Shown: positions 1-8,730 of the stretch, one piece after another
Layout: the number at the start of each line of letters is the position of its first letter
Numbering within the stretch: position 1 is the stretch's first letter
Origin: an uncultured Paracoccaceae bacterium
Lineage (GTDB): Bacteria > Pseudomonadota > Alphaproteobacteria > Rhodobacterales > Rhodobacteraceae
Reading direction: 5' to 3'
Assembly: GCA_947500135.1 (NCBI GenBank)
Contig: CANMQX010000006.1
Coordinates: 1-64,000 of the forward strand
Length of the DNA stretch: 64,000 nt
Position numbers and translations under genes: made by a program
Notes under the pieces: model-generated
Databases searched by the model: none
Seen by the model: the letters and a program-made list of their open reading frames with translations, nothing else
What the model was told of the DNA's origin: nothing

Positions 1-2299
1 CAGCCTCATCACCGTTATTGTCATCCTGATCATCATCATTGCTGTCAACAAAAACACGACCACCCAATGACGCCGTGGCAAGCGCTTCGATACCGGCATC
101 CACGTTCCGCTTGTCTTCGCCCGGTGCCAGCGAAATGCGACCGGTATTGCCGTTCCCGGCACCGCCAACACGGACTACATCGCTGTCGATCGTGTCATCA
201 TCGCCGATATTGCCAGCAACAAACGACTTGCCCTCGCCGGTATCAATAAAGCGGACCCGATAGCCATCACCGGGCGTCAGGCCTTCGAACAGATAAAACC
301 CATCCTCATCGGTCGTCGTTCTTGCAACAACAGCACCATCCTTGCGCAAGACAACAGTTGCGCCTGCAACGGCCATATCTTCGGCATCCTGCACATCATT
401 GTCATTCACATCCATGAAGTACCGGCCGCCAAGCGATGCGGTCATAACCGGGGGCACATAGCAAATATCGTCAATCGCGCCCGAACCGTTCAGGGTGACA
501 ACCATCTGGCTGATACCTGATGCATCAATCAGAACCTGGGCCACTTCGGCATTCCCCAGATTGGGTAAATCAACGGTCTTGATCAACCCCCCGTCAGCGT
601 CAAACAGGGACACGCTGCCACCCTCTTCGGTATCGATCACCTTGAGGTCAAACACGTCCGAAGGCGCCGCGAAATCAAAAGTAATAATTCCGCCAGCCCA
701 ATTGTCATCAGGATCATTGCTGTCGCCGTCTTCAGAGATGATCAGGACATTGCCCTGACCATTGTAACCAAGATCAGCGTCACCGCCGGTTGGGGCGTCA
801 GTGTCAAAGGCCATCGCCTCACCTGCAACACCTGTATCATCATGGCGATTGGTAAACCGTTGCACTGAAACGGTGACGACATCATCCACGGTTGTCAGAA
901 CGTCACCAGCCGAGAAGCCGTTGAAATCAATCTTCTTTGCGCCGGGTGCTTCACATGGTTTGCAGGCAACACCGGCATCATTATCTTTGGTCGTCTGGCC
1001 GGAAACCACGGCAATACCAGAAATCTGCGAGGTGGTCTGATTGATCGCTATCGCGTCGCTGTCGATACGATCATCGCTGCCAATATTGGCCGCGATCAGC
1101 GCCTGACCAGACTTTTCATCAACAAATCGGACGCCATATGTTCCAGCAGCCAATCCCGTGAAACTGTAATTACCTGCCGCATCGGTTGTCGTCGTGGCCC
1201 CTGTCGGCTCGCCCGCAGCATCCAGCAATTCGACAAGAATATCAGAATACCCGTTATTGCTGCCATCATTGTCGAGACCGTCATTGTTCTCATCGCGAAA
1301 ATACCGCCCGGTCAGTGCGCCCAGCTCTACCGGCTTCAAAAACTTCAGATCATCAATCGCACCTGTCCCACAAAGATAGACATACATCTCTGACACATTA
1401 TCGGCATTGATCTGGATCGTTTGCGCGCCGTTGTTGCTGTCACAGGGGATTGTGACGCGCTCCCACGCGCCGCCCTCAACGCGGGTATAGATCGCACCAC
1501 CCTGCTCTGCGTCCAGGACTACAAGGCTGACAATGTCAGTTGGGGTATCGAAGCGAAATTTGATACCGCCGCCATGCAAATTGTCGTCTGGATCATGCGA
1601 GTCGTTGTCTTCAGAAATGATCAGCGCGTTCCCGCGCCCTTGATAGGACAAATCCCAATCACCGCCTGTTGGGTCATTTGTATCAAAAATCATCGCGTCA
1701 TTATGGGAATGGCCAAAGCTTTGACCTGACCGCTGCGCCTCAATATGGACACCAAGATCAGCATATTGATCGCTGACAACCTCACCGCGCGACAATTCAT
1801 TGAAGGTCAGCACGCAAACCTCTGGCGCGGGCGGCGTATCGCCATCTTCGGGTGGCGTTGCGCTCAGGTCGGCATATTTGATGCCATGGCCCGTCACATT
1901 GACGCAATCGATCACCGTCAACGTCACACCCGCTGGCGGCACCGCCCCTACGAACGAGAAAAAGTCATCGCCCTTACCGGGCGCGCTGTAGCCTTCAATC
2001 TCAATTTCAGCGAGCTGATATGTCTCACCGTCAGAGCCACGAACAGAGAAGACTTTCTCGACATACATATCACGGTGCGGGATCTCGTGCCCGTCGATAT
2101 ATGCTCGCTGACCACCATCTGTGGCGGTCTCGCAGTAGTCACCACTCATTCGGTCATCGTCATCGCGCACAGACAATGTCACCGAGGGTTGGCTTCCCAT
2201 CAGGAACGAGCTACCGATCGAGATCGAGCCGCCACCCGACCCGGTAGCCAGCAAATCGTGCTCCGTAAATGCGGTCCAACTAAATCTCTGATATGTCAT
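1..2299 (-). CDS. Large acidic modular surface protein, C-terminus outside window
   Basis: The frame is open from an ATG at 2299 to the left edge, giving 766 residues without a stop; the C-terminus is missing. GAGGAG lies seven bases before the ATG. There is no Sec-type signal peptide. Residues 1-150 form a domain I do not recognise. Then two copies of a module of about 160 residues (160-322 and 455-615, sharing TGGDxDLxYxGxGN, LIISEDxDSxDPDDN and a final GAIDD) alternate with SdrD B-like beta-sandwich modules (326-445, 619-738 and a third starting at 742), each opening with GRxFxDxN and carrying TTDxxGxYxFxGL. Aspartate-rich loops such as DENNDG and DVNDND look calcium-binding. Such proteins are usually adhesins or matrix components. 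Type I secretion is an inference from the missing N-terminal signal; the deciding C-terminal signal is not in view. Confidence 0.8.
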   Translation of the reverse strand, partial: MTYQRFSWTAFTEHDLLATGSGGGSISIGSSFLMGSQPSVTLSVRDDDDRMSGDYCETATDGGQRAYIDGHEIPHRDMYVEKVFSVRGSDGETYQLAEIEIEGYSAPGKGDDFFSFVGAVPPAGVTLTVIDCVNVTGHGIKYADLSATPPEDGDTPPAPEVCVLTFNELSRGEVVSDQYADLGVHIEAQRSGQSFGHSHNDAMIFDTNDPTGGDWDLSYQGRGNALIISEDNDSHDPDDNLHGGGIKFRFDTPTDIVSLVVLDAEQGGAIYTRVEGGAWERVTIPCDSNNGAQTIQINADNVSEMYVYLCGTGAIDDLKFLKPVELGALTGRYFRDENNDGLDNDGSNNGYSDILVELLDAAGEPTGATTTTDAAGNYSFTGLAAGTYGVRFVDEKSGQALIAANIGSDDRIDSDAIAINQTTSQISGIAVVSGQTTKDNDAGVACKPCEAPGAKKIDFNGFSAGDVLTTVDDVVTVSVQRFTNRHDDTGVAGEAMAFDTDAPTGGDADLGYNGQGNVLIISEDGDSNDPDDNWAGGIITFDFAAPSDVFDLKVIDTEEGGSVSLFDADGGLIKTVDLPNLGNAEVAQVLIDASGISQMVVTLNGSGAIDDICYVPPVMTASLGGRYFMDVNDNDVQDAEDMAVAGATVVLRKDGAVVARTTTDEDGFYLFEGLTPGDGYRVRFIDTGEGKSFVAGNIGDDDTIDSDVVRVGGAGNGNTGRISLAPGEDKRNVDAGIEALATASLGGRVFVDSNDDDQDDNNGDEA

Positions 2300-2545
2300 A
2301 AAAAGGCTCCTCGTGACGGTGCTTTGGCCCGCTAAAAACTGGTCGACGCCTGACAGCGTTTTGCTCTGTTAGAGAAATTTTGTGGGGTTTTTTGTCGATG
2401 CCGCTTGCCGTGATTAAAACTTGGACGGCGAGCGCAACGAAACGCCGCGCCGATGCGACCATATGGCGTGCTTATGGTTAACGTATGGTAACTAATCTGT
2501 CGGATCAAAAAGGTCTCCGATACTCGTTCAAACGACACACTTGTG

Positions 2546-2569
2546 ACACAGAAAAACCCAATTCTGTGT
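2546..2569. repeat. Inverted repeat, 8-bp arms
   Basis: ACACAGAA at 2546-2553 is answered by TTCTGTGT at 2562-2569 across an 8-base spacer. It lies about 250 bases upstream of the surface-protein start and could be an operator or RNA hairpin. There is no T-run to make it a terminator in either direction. Confidence 0.4.
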
Positions 2570-2641
2570 TTCGCTTAAAGGCAACGAATTTGATTCGGTC
2601 AAGTCGCAACATGAATGCAACGTTAACACCACTCACAAAGA

Positions 2642-2663
2642 GGTAAGCGATTGTTCGCTTACC
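2642..2663. repeat. Perfect hairpin/palindrome, 9-bp arms
   Basis: GGTAAGCGA (2642-2650) and TCGCTTACC (2655-2663) enclose TTGT. It lies in the AT-rich region between the surface-protein gene and the small exported protein. With a 4-base loop it could be an operator half-site pair or an RNA hairpin; no T-run follows. Confidence 0.4.
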
Positions 2664-3190
2664 GGCATCAGATTCCCTTGAGGACTCGAAATGTTGCCAA
2701 TTTCACGCCAATTATCCCTTAAAAATCGTCATAATGGTGGTTCCAGCATGAATCCAATGATGCATGTAAAAAGTGTACTGTTTACAAATTAATCATCTTT
2801 AAAGTGTTTTACAAACACCACAGTCTTGCCAGAATCAAAAAAAACATCAATTTTTTCAACGAGAAATTAATAGATAATCCGCTTTCTTCGTTGCACAGAA
2901 ACAGGGAGCCACCCTCTGGAAAGCAGGGGCAAAACAGAAGCGTCGCGTTGGGCGAAAATACGAATCGGCCTTGTGCTAACACTGCCTCAGCCAAGGGAAA
3001 TCTGGCGCATAGTCCTACGAATAGTGGACTTCGTGACAATACGAAACAAAATGAGAGGCGCAGAATAGCATCAAATTGGCCGGCCCAATGATGCCGCCCA
3101 AAGCCGGCCCCCAGAGCCAAAACGGTAGGTTGACACAACGTCACCCCCATCGTCACAAGAAGTGGCGTTAATCAGTCAAATGGAAAAACC

Positions 3191-3481
3191 ATGTTAAACA
3201 GAAATTACAGATTAGTTGCTGCGACAGCGATTGCAGCCGCGATATTACCAAACACCACAATTGCAGGTGGACTTGCTGACGTCATCGTCGAAAGGCAGCC
3301 GGTCACAATCCAGGATACGCCCGATAACGCCCTGCCGGGATGGGTCCTTCCAGTTGCAGCTTTGGTCATCTTGGGTGCTGTTGTCGCGTCCAGCGATGGT
3401 GGTGGTGACGATGATGAGCCTGACGCGCCAGCAGAGGCGTCCGTTGAAGATGATTTCGTTTTTGACGATGACCTGAAGTAG
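3191..3481 (+). CDS. Small exported/membrane protein, function unknown
   Basis: The 96-residue product starts with a typical Sec signal peptide (basic MLNRNYR, then a hydrophobic stretch to about residue 25 ending near IAGG). A second hydrophobic segment lies at about residues 49-66 (LPGWVLPVAALVILGAVVAS), followed by a very acidic tail rich in Asp and Glu (GGGDDDEPD to FDDDLK). The layout suggests an envelope protein with one membrane span and an acidic tail. I recognise no family. It is followed by a GC-rich hairpin at 3520-3540. Confidence 0.65.
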   Translation: MLNRNYRLVAATAIAAAILPNTTIAGGLADVIVERQPVTIQDTPDNALPGWVLPVAALVILGAVVASSDGGGDDDEPDAPAEASVEDDFVFDDDLK

Positions 3482-3519
3482 GCAAATCCAGGTTCATGCA
3501 GCGGTATTGGCGGTTCAGC

Positions 3520-3540
3520 TGGCACGGGACAACCGTGCCA
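3520..3540. terminator. GC-rich hairpin downstream of small exported protein
   Basis: TGGCACGG at 3520-3527 pairs with CCGTGCCA at 3533-3540 around a GACAA loop. It lies 40 bases after the stop of the upstream gene. No U-run follows, so it would be a weak or factor-dependent terminator, or an RNA-stabilising structure. Confidence 0.4.
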
Positions 3541-3601
3541 CGACACATCAATCGACCAACCTGAAACCAGTTTAACTGTCCAGAAATCCAACTATGATGC
3601 G

Positions 3602-4513
3602 ATGACGCAGGCAACCAAGGCTTCTTCGCACATGCAGATCGCATTCCATATCGGCGCAAACTGCACAGCAAGCGATCGACTTCTCAAATCAATTCTCAAG
3701 AATGCTGATGGCCTGCTTGCAGAAGGGATCGCCGTGCCGGGGCCGGGCCGCTACCGCAGCTTGATCCGCGAAGCCATTAGCGCACTTGATGGCTCCAAAC
3801 CGGCGCCAGATGTACGTGACATCCTGCTCGATACAATCATCGAAAATGACGATATTGAACGGGCCGTTTTCAGCAACGATAACTTCATCTGCGTGCCAAA
3901 CCGCATCTTTGATCATGGACTGCTTTACAGTCAGGTCGACACCAAAACGCGAGCACTCTCGAACCTGTTCGAAGGCGATGACATCACCTTATTTCTTGCG
4001 ATCCGTAATCCAGCAACATTCCTGCAAGAGGCTTTCGAACGATCCAGCACAACCTCGATTGCCGAATATCTTGGCATCATGCAGCCGCAGGAAATCAAAT
4101 GGTCGGACATGGTGCGCCGATTGAAAATGGCCGTTCCTGGTATCCCGCTAACAGTCTGGTGTCACGAGGACAGCCCCCTGCTATGGGAACAACTGATCCG
4201 TGAAATCTCTGGTGTGGATCCCTATACAAACATCGCTGGCGGGCTCGATATGTTGTCCTCAATCATATCGCAGGACGGCATGGCCTTGCTGAACAAGCAA
4301 TTGCTTGCCAACCCACCAAGCTCTAACGCAGCGCGGCACGAAATGATTGCCGAAATCTGGGAAACCCATGCACTGGAAGAAGAAATCGAGGACGAAATTG
4401 ATCTGCCAGAGCTTGATCCGGACATGATCGCACAGATAACCGCGATGTATGACGAAGACGTCGACTACATTGGCCAGATGACCGGTGTACGACTGCTGCT
4501 GCCCTTCACCTAG
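3602..4513 (+). CDS. Sulfotransferase-like protein, diverged
   Basis: The 303-residue soluble protein opens (after a short leader) with MQIAFHIGANCTASDRLLKS. This resembles the HIGxxKTGTTxLQ nucleotide-binding start of bacterial sulfotransferases, but the lysine and threonines are altered. LFLAIRNPATFLQEAF near residue 135 resembles the second PAPS-binding loop (RNPxxRxxSxY). The rest, with an acidic C-terminal part, I cannot place. The fold assignment is inference, and the degenerate loop suggests it may not bind PAPS normally. An internal ATG at 3632 is a credible alternative start; neither start has a strong ribosome site. Confidence 0.55.
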   Translation: MTQATKASSHMQIAFHIGANCTASDRLLKSILKNADGLLAEGIAVPGPGRYRSLIREAISALDGSKPAPDVRDILLDTIIENDDIERAVFSNDNFICVPNRIFDHGLLYSQVDTKTRALSNLFEGDDITLFLAIRNPATFLQEAFERSSTTSIAEYLGIMQPQEIKWSDMVRRLKMAVPGIPLTVWCHEDSPLLWEQLIREISGVDPYTNIAGGLDMLSSIISQDGMALLNKQLLANPPSSNAARHEMIAEIWETHALEEEIEDEIDLPELDPDMIAQITAMYDEDVDYIGQMTGVRLLLPFT

Positions 4514-4515
4514 GG

Positions 4516-4773
4516 TTACATGCCAAGTGCGGCTTTATACATGTCTAACACAGCCTCTTCTTCGGCCAGATCGTTTGCATCGCGCTTGCGGATTGCGACA
4601 ACCTTGCGCAACACCTTCGTGTCGTAACCACGGCCCTTTGCCTCTGCCATTACTTCTTTCTGGGCGTCGGCAATATCTTTCTTTTCTGCCTCAAGACGCT
4701 CAAAACGATCAATAAACTGGCGCAACTCCTGCGCTGCAACGGTGGTTGTCGTATCGGTCACGGAATCGTTCAT
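4516..4773 (-). CDS. gapR: GapR-type chromosome-structuring protein (DUF2312)
   Basis: The 85-residue, highly charged alpha-helical product matches the DUF2312 family: [20 protein letters not shown], then [20 protein letters not shown] and [13 protein letters not shown]. In Caulobacter this family (GapR) binds overtwisted AT-rich DNA ahead of replication and transcription and stimulates gyrase and topoisomerase IV. I place the start at the ATG at 4773, with AGGAGAG five bases upstream, rather than at the TTG just before it. The gene converges on the sulfotransferase-like gene with a 2-base gap. Confidence 0.9.
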   Translation of the reverse strand: MNDSVTDTTTTVAAQELRQFIDRFERLEAEKKDIADAQKEVMAEAKGRGYDTKVLRKVVAIRKRDANDLAEEEAVLDMYKAALGM

Positions 4774-4885
4774 CAAAGCTCTCCTCGCAGGCGTGCCCCT
4801 CCCTAGCCGCAGCGCAAAGCACCTGCAACCCTTGCACCACGACGGCGCGCAGGATAACGCAACGCAAAAGCCAAAGGGGAATGAG

Positions 4886-5101
4886 ATGGAGTTTGTCGTC
4901 TGGGGCGGAACTGCGCTTTCGCTATTGGGGCTTGCCGGGATCGTCTACAGCATTGTCGCCGTCAGTCGGGCGAAAAAGGCAGGGCTAAGCGACGAAGATT
5001 TGCGCGCACGGGTCGGTATGATCCTCCCGATTAATCTGGGTGCCCTGTTCATTTCCATGATCGGACTGATGGCGGTCATCGTCGGGGTCTGGCTCAGCTA
5101 G
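4886..5101 (+). CDS. Small two-span membrane protein
   Basis: The 71-residue product has two hydrophobic segments (about residues 5-25, [17 protein letters not shown], and 47-70, [20 protein letters not shown]) joined by a charged loop containing [19 protein letters not shown]. The ATG at 4886 is preceded by AAGGGG at a suitable distance; the frame extends further upstream, but that part overlaps the gapR start region. It resembles short uncharacterised alphaproteobacterial membrane proteins. Its stop overlaps the end of the convergent kinase gene by 4 bases. Confidence 0.7.
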   Translation: MEFVVWGGTALSLLGLAGIVYSIVAVSRAKKAGLSDEDLRARVGMILPINLGALFISMIGLMAVIVGVWLS

Positions 5102-6141
5102 GCACCATCCTGCATCACAGCGGTCGCCATCGCAGCCAATGCGGGCACGGCGGCACCGTATTTGCGCGCCATCTCGGGATTTGATGCATTGCCTGCAGCC
5201 GCCCGCGCAGCAACACCGGCCAGGATTGATACCAAGCGGAAAAAGGCAAAGACCAGATAAAACGGCCAATCCTGCACGTCAGCTAGCCCACGCCGTCTGG
5301 CGTAGGATGCAACATAGTCCGCCTCTGACGGGATGCCCAACGCCGCGCGATCAATCCCCGCCAACCCGCGCATATCCCCTTGATTGGGCAGGCGCCATTG
5401 CATGCATTGATAGGCCAAATCTGCCATCGGATGGCCAAGCGTTGACAATTCCCAATCCAGAACGCCCTCAATCTGGGGCGTGTCAGCCCTGAACATGATG
5501 TTATCAAGCCGCCAATCGCCATGGACCAACGCAATTTGCCCATCATCTTCCGGCATCTTTGCCGCCAACCAGTCCATGATCCCGGTCATCAACGGATCAG
5601 GCGTATCAACCGACGCCAGATATTGCTTGCCCCACCGATCCAATTGGCGGGCGAAATAATTGCCAGGCTTGCCATAATCGGCAAGACCAACCGCACCAAC
5701 ATCTACATCATGCAGCGCCGCAAGGGCCGCATTCATGGCATCATACATCGCAGTGCGGGTCGGTTGATCAACTTCGGGCAAGGCAGGGTCCCAATAAATC
5801 TTGCCACCCATAAACCGCATCACAAAAAACGCGCGGCCACTTGGCGACACATCATCCCCCGCAAGATGCAGCATCTGTGGCACCGGGACATCTGTGCCCG
5901 CCAAGGCCTGCATCACGCGAAACTCGCGATCAACTGCATGGGCCGAGGGCAGCAGCTTGCCCGATGGTTTGCTGCGCAGCACATATGTGCCGCTTTCAGC
6001 CTCCAGCTTGTAAGTCGGGTTTGATTGGCCTGTGCCAAATTTCGTCACTGCGCCAAGCGCTGTGAACCCTTCGATGGCATCTTCCAGATACGCGCCCAGC
6101 GCCGCATGCGAGATGCCCAAACCAATCGCAGCTTCATCCAT
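5098..6141 (-). CDS. Aminoglycoside-phosphotransferase-fold kinase, ACAD10/11-type
   Basis: The protein has the APH/choline-kinase fold: an N-lobe with FGTGQSNPTYKLEAESG and YVLRSKPSGKLL, the Brenner motif LVHGDWRLDNIMF, and metal-binding GVLDWELSTLGHPMADLAY. Such kinases are fused to or adjacent to ACAD10/11-type acyl-CoA dehydrogenases and phosphorylate 4-hydroxyacyl-CoA in that pathway. The divergent acyl-CoA dehydrogenase next door supports this role. I take the ATG at 6141 as start; a TTG at 6204 would add 21 residues that do not resemble the family. The two starts are about 100 bases apart and share a promoter region. Confidence 0.85.
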   Translation of the reverse strand: MDEAAIGLGISHAALGAYLEDAIEGFTALGAVTKFGTGQSNPTYKLEAESGTYVLRSKPSGKLLPSAHAVDREFRVMQALAGTDVPVPQMLHLAGDDVSPSGRAFFVMRFMGGKIYWDPALPEVDQPTRTAMYDAMNAALAALHDVDVGAVGLADYGKPGNYFARQLDRWGKQYLASVDTPDPLMTGIMDWLAAKMPEDDGQIALVHGDWRLDNIMFRADTPQIEGVLDWELSTLGHPMADLAYQCMQWRLPNQGDMRGLAGIDRAALGIPSEADYVASYARRRGLADVQDWPFYLVFAFFRLVSILAGVAARAAAGNASNPEMARKYGAAVPALAAMATAVMQDGA

Positions 6142-6239
6142 GACATCATTTGGGCTGACCCACGCAAAAATCGCAACCCTTCGATTGACACCAGTGCGCG
6201 CCAATGCACGATGACCTCACATCACGAGGGAGACGATCA

Positions 6240-7469
6240 ATGGATCTGGGACAAACCGAACGGCTGAAACCGGTATTGGCCGCAGTCAAAGCCATGGTTA
6301 GCGACGAAATCGTCCCACTTGATGATGAATTTCTGGCCGAGGTTAGGATTGGTGACCGCTGGACATACACCGAACGCCAGACCGAAATCCTTGAAGGGTT
6401 GAAACAAAAGGCGAAGGACAAAGGCCTTTGGAATTTTTGGGATACGTTCCGGGACGGGCCGCAACTCAACACCGTCGAATATGCCTATCTGGCCGAAGAG
6501 ATGGGTAAATCGCATCTGGGTGCGGAGGTGTTCAACTGCAACGCGCCCGACACCGGCAATATGGAGGTGTTCGCCCGCTACGGCACGCAAGCCATGAAAG
6601 ACCAATGGCTCAAACCGCTGATGGACGGGACAATCCGTTCAGCCTATTTGATGACAGAACCCGACGTGGCCAGTTCGGACGCCACCAACATTGCGATGCG
6701 ATGCCAACAACATGGCGACCACTATGTCCTGAACGGGGAAAAGTGGTGGGCCACTGGGGCGGGTGATCCGCGCTGTGCCGTCTATATCGTGATGGTGCGC
6801 ACCGGGTATGACGGACCCAAACATCAACAACACTCCATGATCGTGGTGCCCGCTGATACCCCCGGTATCACCAAACTGCGCGCGATGGAGGTTTACGGAC
6901 ATGACGATGCACCGCACGGGCACATGCATCTCCGGTTCGAAAATGTGCGCATCGCTGCAGAAAACCTACTGGTGCGCGAAGGGGCAGGATTTGAAATCGC
7001 ACAGGGGCGGCTTGGGCCTGGCCGCATTCACCATTGCATGCGGGCGATCGGACAGGCGGAAAACGCGCTGGAAGCGATGTGCAAAAGGTCAGTAGCGCGT
7101 CAGGCATTTGGCAAACCCTTGGCACAGTTAGGCGAAAACTTCGACCTCATCGCCGAAGCCCGGATGGAGATTGAACAAGCCCGCCTGCTCTGCCTCAAAG
7201 CCGCGTGGATGATGGACCAGGGTGACAAAAAAGCGGCAGCACCATGGATCAGCCAGATCAAGGTCGTGGCACCGCAAGTCGCGCTGAAAGTCACCGATAT
7301 GGCAATCCAGATGCACGGGGCAGCCGGGGTATCGCAAGACACACCACTGGCGCGGCAATGGACCCATTTGCGTACCTTACGCTTGGCGGATGGACCAGAC
7401 GCAGTGCATCGCAGGCAAGTGGCCCGAAACGAATTGGCTCCTTATGTGCTCGGGCAAAACACCTCGTAA
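6240..7469 (+). CDS. Acyl-CoA dehydrogenase, ACAD11-like
   Basis: The 409-residue flavoprotein shows the family layout: an alpha-helical N-domain, AYLMTEPDVASSDATNIAMR binding flavin and substrate in the beta-domain, WWATGAGDPRC, and a C-terminal helical bundle with RQAFGKPLAQLGENFDLIAE and QMHGAAGVSQDTPLARQWT. Such enzymes oxidise medium to very long acyl-CoA; the ACAD11 branch removes the phosphate from 4-phosphoacyl-CoA made by the partner kinase. The ATG at 6240 has GAGGGAG upstream and is preferred over an in-frame ATG at 6204. The 3' end overlaps the convergent ArsR gene by 28 bases. Confidence 0.9.
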   Translation: MDLGQTERLKPVLAAVKAMVSDEIVPLDDEFLAEVRIGDRWTYTERQTEILEGLKQKAKDKGLWNFWDTFRDGPQLNTVEYAYLAEEMGKSHLGAEVFNCNAPDTGNMEVFARYGTQAMKDQWLKPLMDGTIRSAYLMTEPDVASSDATNIAMRCQQHGDHYVLNGEKWWATGAGDPRCAVYIVMVRTGYDGPKHQQHSMIVVPADTPGITKLRAMEVYGHDDAPHGHMHLRFENVRIAAENLLVREGAGFEIAQGRLGPGRIHHCMRAIGQAENALEAMCKRSVARQAFGKPLAQLGENFDLIAEARMEIEQARLLCLKAAWMMDQGDKKAAAPWISQIKVVAPQVALKVTDMAIQMHGAAGVSQDTPLARQWTHLRTLRLADGPDAVHRRQVARNELAPYVLGQNTS

Positions 7470-7759
7470 ATCCGCTCGAGAATCGGGCGGATACGGGGGT
7501 CGGACAGGCTGTAACGCATACTGCGGCCTTGTCGTTCGGCGGCAACAAGCCCCTCTTGGCGCAACCGCAGCAATTGGCCCGATACATATGATTGGCTGGC
7601 ACCAACGGCCGCCTCCAGCTCACCAACGGAAAGCTCGCCGGGAACCAAAGCGCACAAAATACGCAAACGGCCCGGATTCGACAGCGCTTTAAGCACTTCC
7701 GCTGCTTCTTCGGCAGCCGCATCCATGGCGTCAGTCTCAATTTCAGCTGCGGCAGGCAT
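7442..7759 (-). CDS. SqrR/BigR-type persulfide-responsive ArsR repressor
   Basis: The 105-residue winged-helix protein has an ArsR recognition helix (ASQSYVSGQLLRLRQEGLVA). Two cysteines, Cys36 in RILCALVP and Cys102 in EVFCPST, are 66 residues apart. That is the same separation as the two cysteines of Rhodobacter SqrR that form a polysulfide bridge when reactive sulfur rises. The ATG at 7759 has AAGGAG five bases upstream; the TTG at 7777 is less likely. It is divergent from a persulfide-dioxygenase-like gene with a near-palindrome between them, so it very probably represses that operon and itself. Confidence 0.87.
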   Translation of the reverse strand: MPAAAEIETDAMDAAAEEAAEVLKALSNPGRLRILCALVPGELSVGELEAAVGASQSYVSGQLLRLRQEGLVAAERQGRSMRYSLSDPRIRPILERIYEVFCPST

Positions 7760-7783
7760 GGTGGCTCCTTGTTTCAATCAAAA

Positions 7784-7801
7784 CATTCCAATATTGAAAT
7801 G
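7784..7801. promoter_or_regulatory. Candidate operator of the SqrR/BigR-type repressor
   Basis: The 18-base imperfect palindrome CATTCCAATATTGAAATG sits midway between the divergent repressor and metallohydrolase genes, 25 bases before the repressor ATG. Its centre is CAATATTG. BigR-family operators are AT-rich palindromes of this general kind. Binding is an inference from position and symmetry. Confidence 0.55.
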
Positions 7802-7842
7802 TATTTGTTTTGCTCTATCTTCATATCAAAGGAGATTCGCAA

Positions 7843-8706
7843 ATGACACCATCTGTAAAAGCCTTCTTCGACAACGCGACAAATACTGTGTCCTACGTGG
7901 TGCGCGAACCTCAGGGACGCGCATGCGCCATTGTCGATAGCGTTCTTGACTATGATCAGGCGTCGGGACGTACCGATACCAGTTCAGCGGATGAGATCAT
8001 CACATGGATCAAAGACGAGGATTTGCAGGTCGCATGGATACTCGAAAGCCATGTCCACGCTGATCATCTGTCTGCGGCCCCTTACCTTCAGGAACATCTC
8101 GGCGGGCAGATCGGCATCGGGGCCAACATCACAATCATTCAGGATACATTCGGCAAAATCTTTAACGAAGGTACCGCATTCCAACGTGACGGATCCCAAT
8201 TTGAGGCGCTGTTCAAAGACGGCGACAGCTTCCATATCGGGCAGATGCGGGCGGACGTCCTGCACACGCCGGGGCATACCCCTGCCTGTCTGACCTATGT
8301 CATCGGCGATGCTGCATTTGTGGGCGATACGCTGTTCATGCCAGATTTCGGGACGGCGCGATGCGATTTTCCGGGCGGCTCGGCAGAGGATCTCTACAAC
8401 TCCATCCAGAAAATTCTGAAACTTCCGGACGACACCCGGATATTTGTTGGGCATGACTACAAGGCGCCGGGGCGGGACGCTTTCGCTTGGGAAACCACCG
8501 TCGGCGAACAAAAGGCGCTGAACATTCATATCGGTGCCGGACGGCCAATGGACGAATTTGTGGCGATGCGGACAGAACGTGATGCAGGCTTGGGAATGCC
8601 AAGGCTGATCCTGCCATCGCTGCAAACAAACATGCGGGCGGGGCATTTCCCCGAACCCGAAGACAATGGGCAAAGTTACTTCAAAGTGCCCATAAACAGG
8701 CTCTAA
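7843..8706 (+). CDS. Persulfide-dioxygenase-like MBL-fold hydrolase
   Basis: This 287-residue metallo-beta-lactamase-fold protein has the metal motif SHVHADHLSAAP (His70, His72, Asp74, His75), a second metal site around LHTPGHTPAC, the bridging Asp in FVGDTLFMPDFG and the final FVGHDYKAPG. It resembles the hydrolase half of Blh and ETHE1-like persulfide dioxygenases, which oxidise glutathione persulfide to sulfite. AAAGGAG precedes the ATG at 7843. It is the first gene of a plus-strand set with two YeeE/YedE genes and a DUF442 gene. In Blh of other species the MBL and DUF442 parts are fused; here they are separate. Confidence 0.88.
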   Translation: MTPSVKAFFDNATNTVSYVVREPQGRACAIVDSVLDYDQASGRTDTSSADEIITWIKDEDLQVAWILESHVHADHLSAAPYLQEHLGGQIGIGANITIIQDTFGKIFNEGTAFQRDGSQFEALFKDGDSFHIGQMRADVLHTPGHTPACLTYVIGDAAFVGDTLFMPDFGTARCDFPGGSAEDLYNSIQKILKLPDDTRIFVGHDYKAPGRDAFAWETTVGEQKALNIHIGAGRPMDEFVAMRTERDAGLGMPRLILPSLQTNMRAGHFPEPEDNGQSYFKVPINRL

Positions 8707-8730
8707 CTCACTTACTTCAAAGGACAAATC

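Larger units (their letters stand above)
2300..3190. other. AT-rich intergenic region with two hairpins
   Basis: About 890 bases separate the surface-protein gene from the next gene. Base composition is clearly more AT-rich than the flanking genes. Open frames here, such as 2809-3156 minus, have no ribosome site or recognisable protein features. Two perfect inverted repeats are present, at 2546-2569 and 2642-2663. The stretch probably holds the promoter region of the minus-strand surface-protein gene. I see no RNA gene that I recognise. Confidence 0.5.

Noticed and set aside
39-2335. Several plus-strand frames of 60-196 codons
   Set aside because: They are antisense to the long minus-strand surface-protein frame, lack ribosome sites, and look like translation shadows.
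2476-2496. CtrA-like TTAA-N7-TAAC site
   Set aside because: It departs from the TTAA-N7-TTAA consensus and is expected by chance in AT-rich DNA.
2809-3156. Minus-strand frame of 115 codons with hydrophobic stretches
   Set aside because: It has no ribosome site and no family resemblance, and lies in AT-rich intergenic DNA.
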